Source: Acetobacteraceae bacterium (lineage in GTDB: Bacteria; Pseudomonadota; Alphaproteobacteria; Acetobacterales; Acetobacteraceae). From it: DNA of 7,366 nucleotides. Positions within the stretch are counted from its first letter, which is position 1. Every line of letters starts with the position of its first letter. Below, piece by piece: positions 5,944 through 7,366 of this stretch. The DNA lies in assembly GCA_014377905.1 (NCBI GenBank), contig JACMOQ010000462.1, positions 1 through 7,366 on the forward strand, read 5' to 3'. Below the pieces are notes generated by a model. That model did not search any database. It saw only the letters and a list, made by a program, of their open reading frames with translations, and was not told the origin of the DNA. Position numbers and translations under genes: made by a program.

Positions 5944-7366
5944 CTACTGCGCCAAAGCCTGAGACTTTACCAATCGCGCAAACAAGCCGTCTGCCGCCAT
6001 CAACTTGGCGTGGCTGCCTTGCTCAACCACCACCCCATCGGCCATGGCCACGACCAGATCGGCATCCCGCACCGTGGATAGGCGATGCGCCACGACGATG
6101 GTGGTGCGGCCTCGGCGCAAAGTGGTCAGCGCCTCCTGCACCAGCGCCTCGCTTTCGGTGTCAAGCGCGCTGGTTGCCTCATCCAGCAGGAAAATACGGG
6201 GATTGCGTAGCAGCGCGCGGGCAAGTGCGACCCGTTGGCGCTGGCCGCCGGACAGGCGCTGGCCGCCGGGGCCAACGATCGTGGCGTAGCCTTCCGGCAA
6301 TTCGGCGATAAAGCCGGCGGCGGCGGCAGCCTCGGCCGCGGCGGCAATTTCGGCATCGCTGGCGTCTGGTTTACCCATCCGGATGTTGGTGGCGATGCTG
6401 TCATCGAACAGCAAGCTGTCCTGCCCGACATAGGCAATAGCGTCGCGCAAACTGGCGAGGGTGACGTGGCGCAGATCGGCACCATCAATACGGATCGTGC
6501 CCTCCGACGGATCGTGAAGACGCGGGATGAGGGTCAGCGCAGTGGATTTCCCGGCACCAGACGGGCCGACGAGGGCGATGGTTTGGCCAGGCTCGGCAGT
6601 AAAGGTCAGGCCGCGCAACCCGGGGCGACCGTCGGGATAAACATAGGTAACGTTGTCAAACGCCACCTGCCCCCGTCCCGCCGGCAATGGCACGGCACCC
6701 GGTGCATCGCGGATGATGACCGGGGCATCGATCACAGCATACACGCGGATGAGGCCACCGAGGCCTTCCTGCATCGCGGCACTCAGATTGCCCATGGCAC
6801 GCAAGGGCTGCGACATCAGCATGAAGGCAGTGATAAAGCCGCTGAAATCGCCCAATGTGGTGCCGGTTCGCGACGCCTGCCAGCCGATGATGCCGATCAC
6901 CAAAGCGATCGAAGCGCCGCCGATAACTTCCAGCAGCGGATCGATGCGGCTGCGGCCACGAATAATCCGCATATTGGCCCGAAACAGCTCGGTGAAGGCG
7001 CGGTCGGCACGCGCGACTTCGCCATCTTCGAGCCGATAGGCCCGCACAGTGCGCGCCTGGGCGAGACTTTCGTTAAGCAATGCCGCGGTTTCGCCGGTGC
7101 GCTCCTGCATGTTGCCGGAATTGCGCCGGATGCGCCGACCGATCTTCTGAATAGGCCAGGCTGCGAGCGGGAAAATCACCAGCGCGGCGAGGCTCAACTG
7201 CCAGTCGAGATAGATCATGCTGGCGACCAGCCCGATCACCTTGACAGCATCGCCAAGGCCGTTGGCAAATCGGGACAGGGCTTCGCGGATCACCATGGCA
7301 TCGCTGGTGAACCTTGTCGCAAAGGCCGCTGGCGACTCGGTCTCGACAAAGCCGAGGTCACCGCAG
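5944..7366 (-). CDS. MsbA-like ABC exporter, permease fused to ATPase (start beyond right edge)
   Basis: The frame is open through the right edge. The codons upstream of the Met at 7296 encode GDLGFVETESPAAFATRFTS, typical exporter-permease sequence, so that Met is internal and the true start lies outside. At least 473 residues are visible. Counting from the Met at 7296, the end of the ABC-exporter membrane domain spans about 1-190 with helices near 15-48 and 122-162. The nucleotide-binding domain follows: Walker A GPSGAGKST (244-252), Q-loop GQD (291-293), signature LSGGQRQR (348-355), Walker B IFLLDEATSALD (368-379) and H-loop histidine H404 in VAHRLSTV. All catalytic residues are intact. 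It would work as a homodimer in the inner membrane, flipping a lipid or lipid-linked glycan. The MsbA/lipid A-export type is the closest guess. Other exporters of this class, for glycans, peptides or drugs, are not excluded. The neighbouring GT14 gene favours an envelope substrate. Confidence 0.92.
   Translation of the reverse strand, partial: CGDLGFVETESPAAFATRFTSDAMVIREALSRFANGLGDAVKVIGLVASMIYLDWQLSLAALVIFPLAAWPIQKIGRRIRRNSGNMQERTGETAALLNESLAQARTVRAYRLEDGEVARADRAFTELFRANMRIIRGRSRIDPLLEVIGGASIALVIGIIGWQASRTGTTLGDFSGFITAFMLMSQPLRAMGNLSAAMQEGLGGLIRVYAVIDAPVIIRDAPGAVPLPAGRGQVAFDNVTYVYPDGRPGLRGLTFTAEPGQTIALVGPSGAGKSTALTLIPRLHDPSEGTIRIDGADLRHVTLASLRDAIAYVGQDSLLFDDSIATNIRMGKPDASDAEIAAAAEAAAAAGFIAELPEGYATIVGPGGQRLSGGQRQRVALARALLRNPRIFLLDEATSALDTESEALVQEALTTLRRGRTTIVVAHRLSTVRDADLVVAMADGVVVEQGSHAKLMAADGLFARLVKSQALAQ

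Noticed and set aside
5637..6311. Plus-strand 224-codon frame opposite the GT14 and ABC genes
   Set aside because: It spans the antisense of two clearly identified genes and their intergenic gap, and its product has no motif.

Overview
The window reads as chromosomal DNA of an alphaproteobacterium, most likely a sphingomonad or a relative. The basis is moderately high GC, short alphaproteobacterial intergenic gaps, few strong Shine-Dalgarno sites, and protein styles recalled from that group: the GT14-type transferase beside an MsbA-like exporter, and the Ser/Thr/Gly-rich beta-strand protein. This placement is inference; no rRNA or other marker gene is present.

Left part (1-2630). The N-terminal 354 codons of a large secreted-type beta-strand/glycine-rich repeat protein run leftward off the window (1064 to 1). 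Upstream of it, on the same strand, lies a small XRE-family repressor-like gene (1703 to 1329). This gene is divergent from a two-gene, tightly coupled rightward unit: a 102-aa helix-turn-helix protein (1807-2115) and a 160-aa DUF6362-like protein (2119-2601). The 103-bp gap between the divergent units is strikingly AT-rich and carries a 22-bp-spaced direct repeat. The layout resembles a phage immunity/early-control region. No integrase, terminase or structural gene is visible, so it may be a remnant or a domesticated control module. A perfect 11-bp hairpin closes this block at the stop codon of the DUF6362-like gene.

Middle (2667-4850). A stand-alone serine/threonine dehydratase of PLP fold type II is followed after 57 bp by an exported seven-bladed beta-propeller protein. 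A long-range inverted repeat spans the junction.

Right part (4920-7366). Two genes on the minus strand, convergent with the propeller gene, form a probable operon. The first is an MsbA-like ABC exporter (permease fused to ATPase), whose start lies beyond the right edge. It is followed 49 bp later by a GT14 core-2/I-branching-type glycosyltransferase. They plausibly work together in making and exporting a surface glycan or glycolipid.

No tRNA, rRNA, CRISPR array or complete insertion sequence was recognised. The most unusual material is the divergent regulator block with its operator-like repeats and terminal hairpin.
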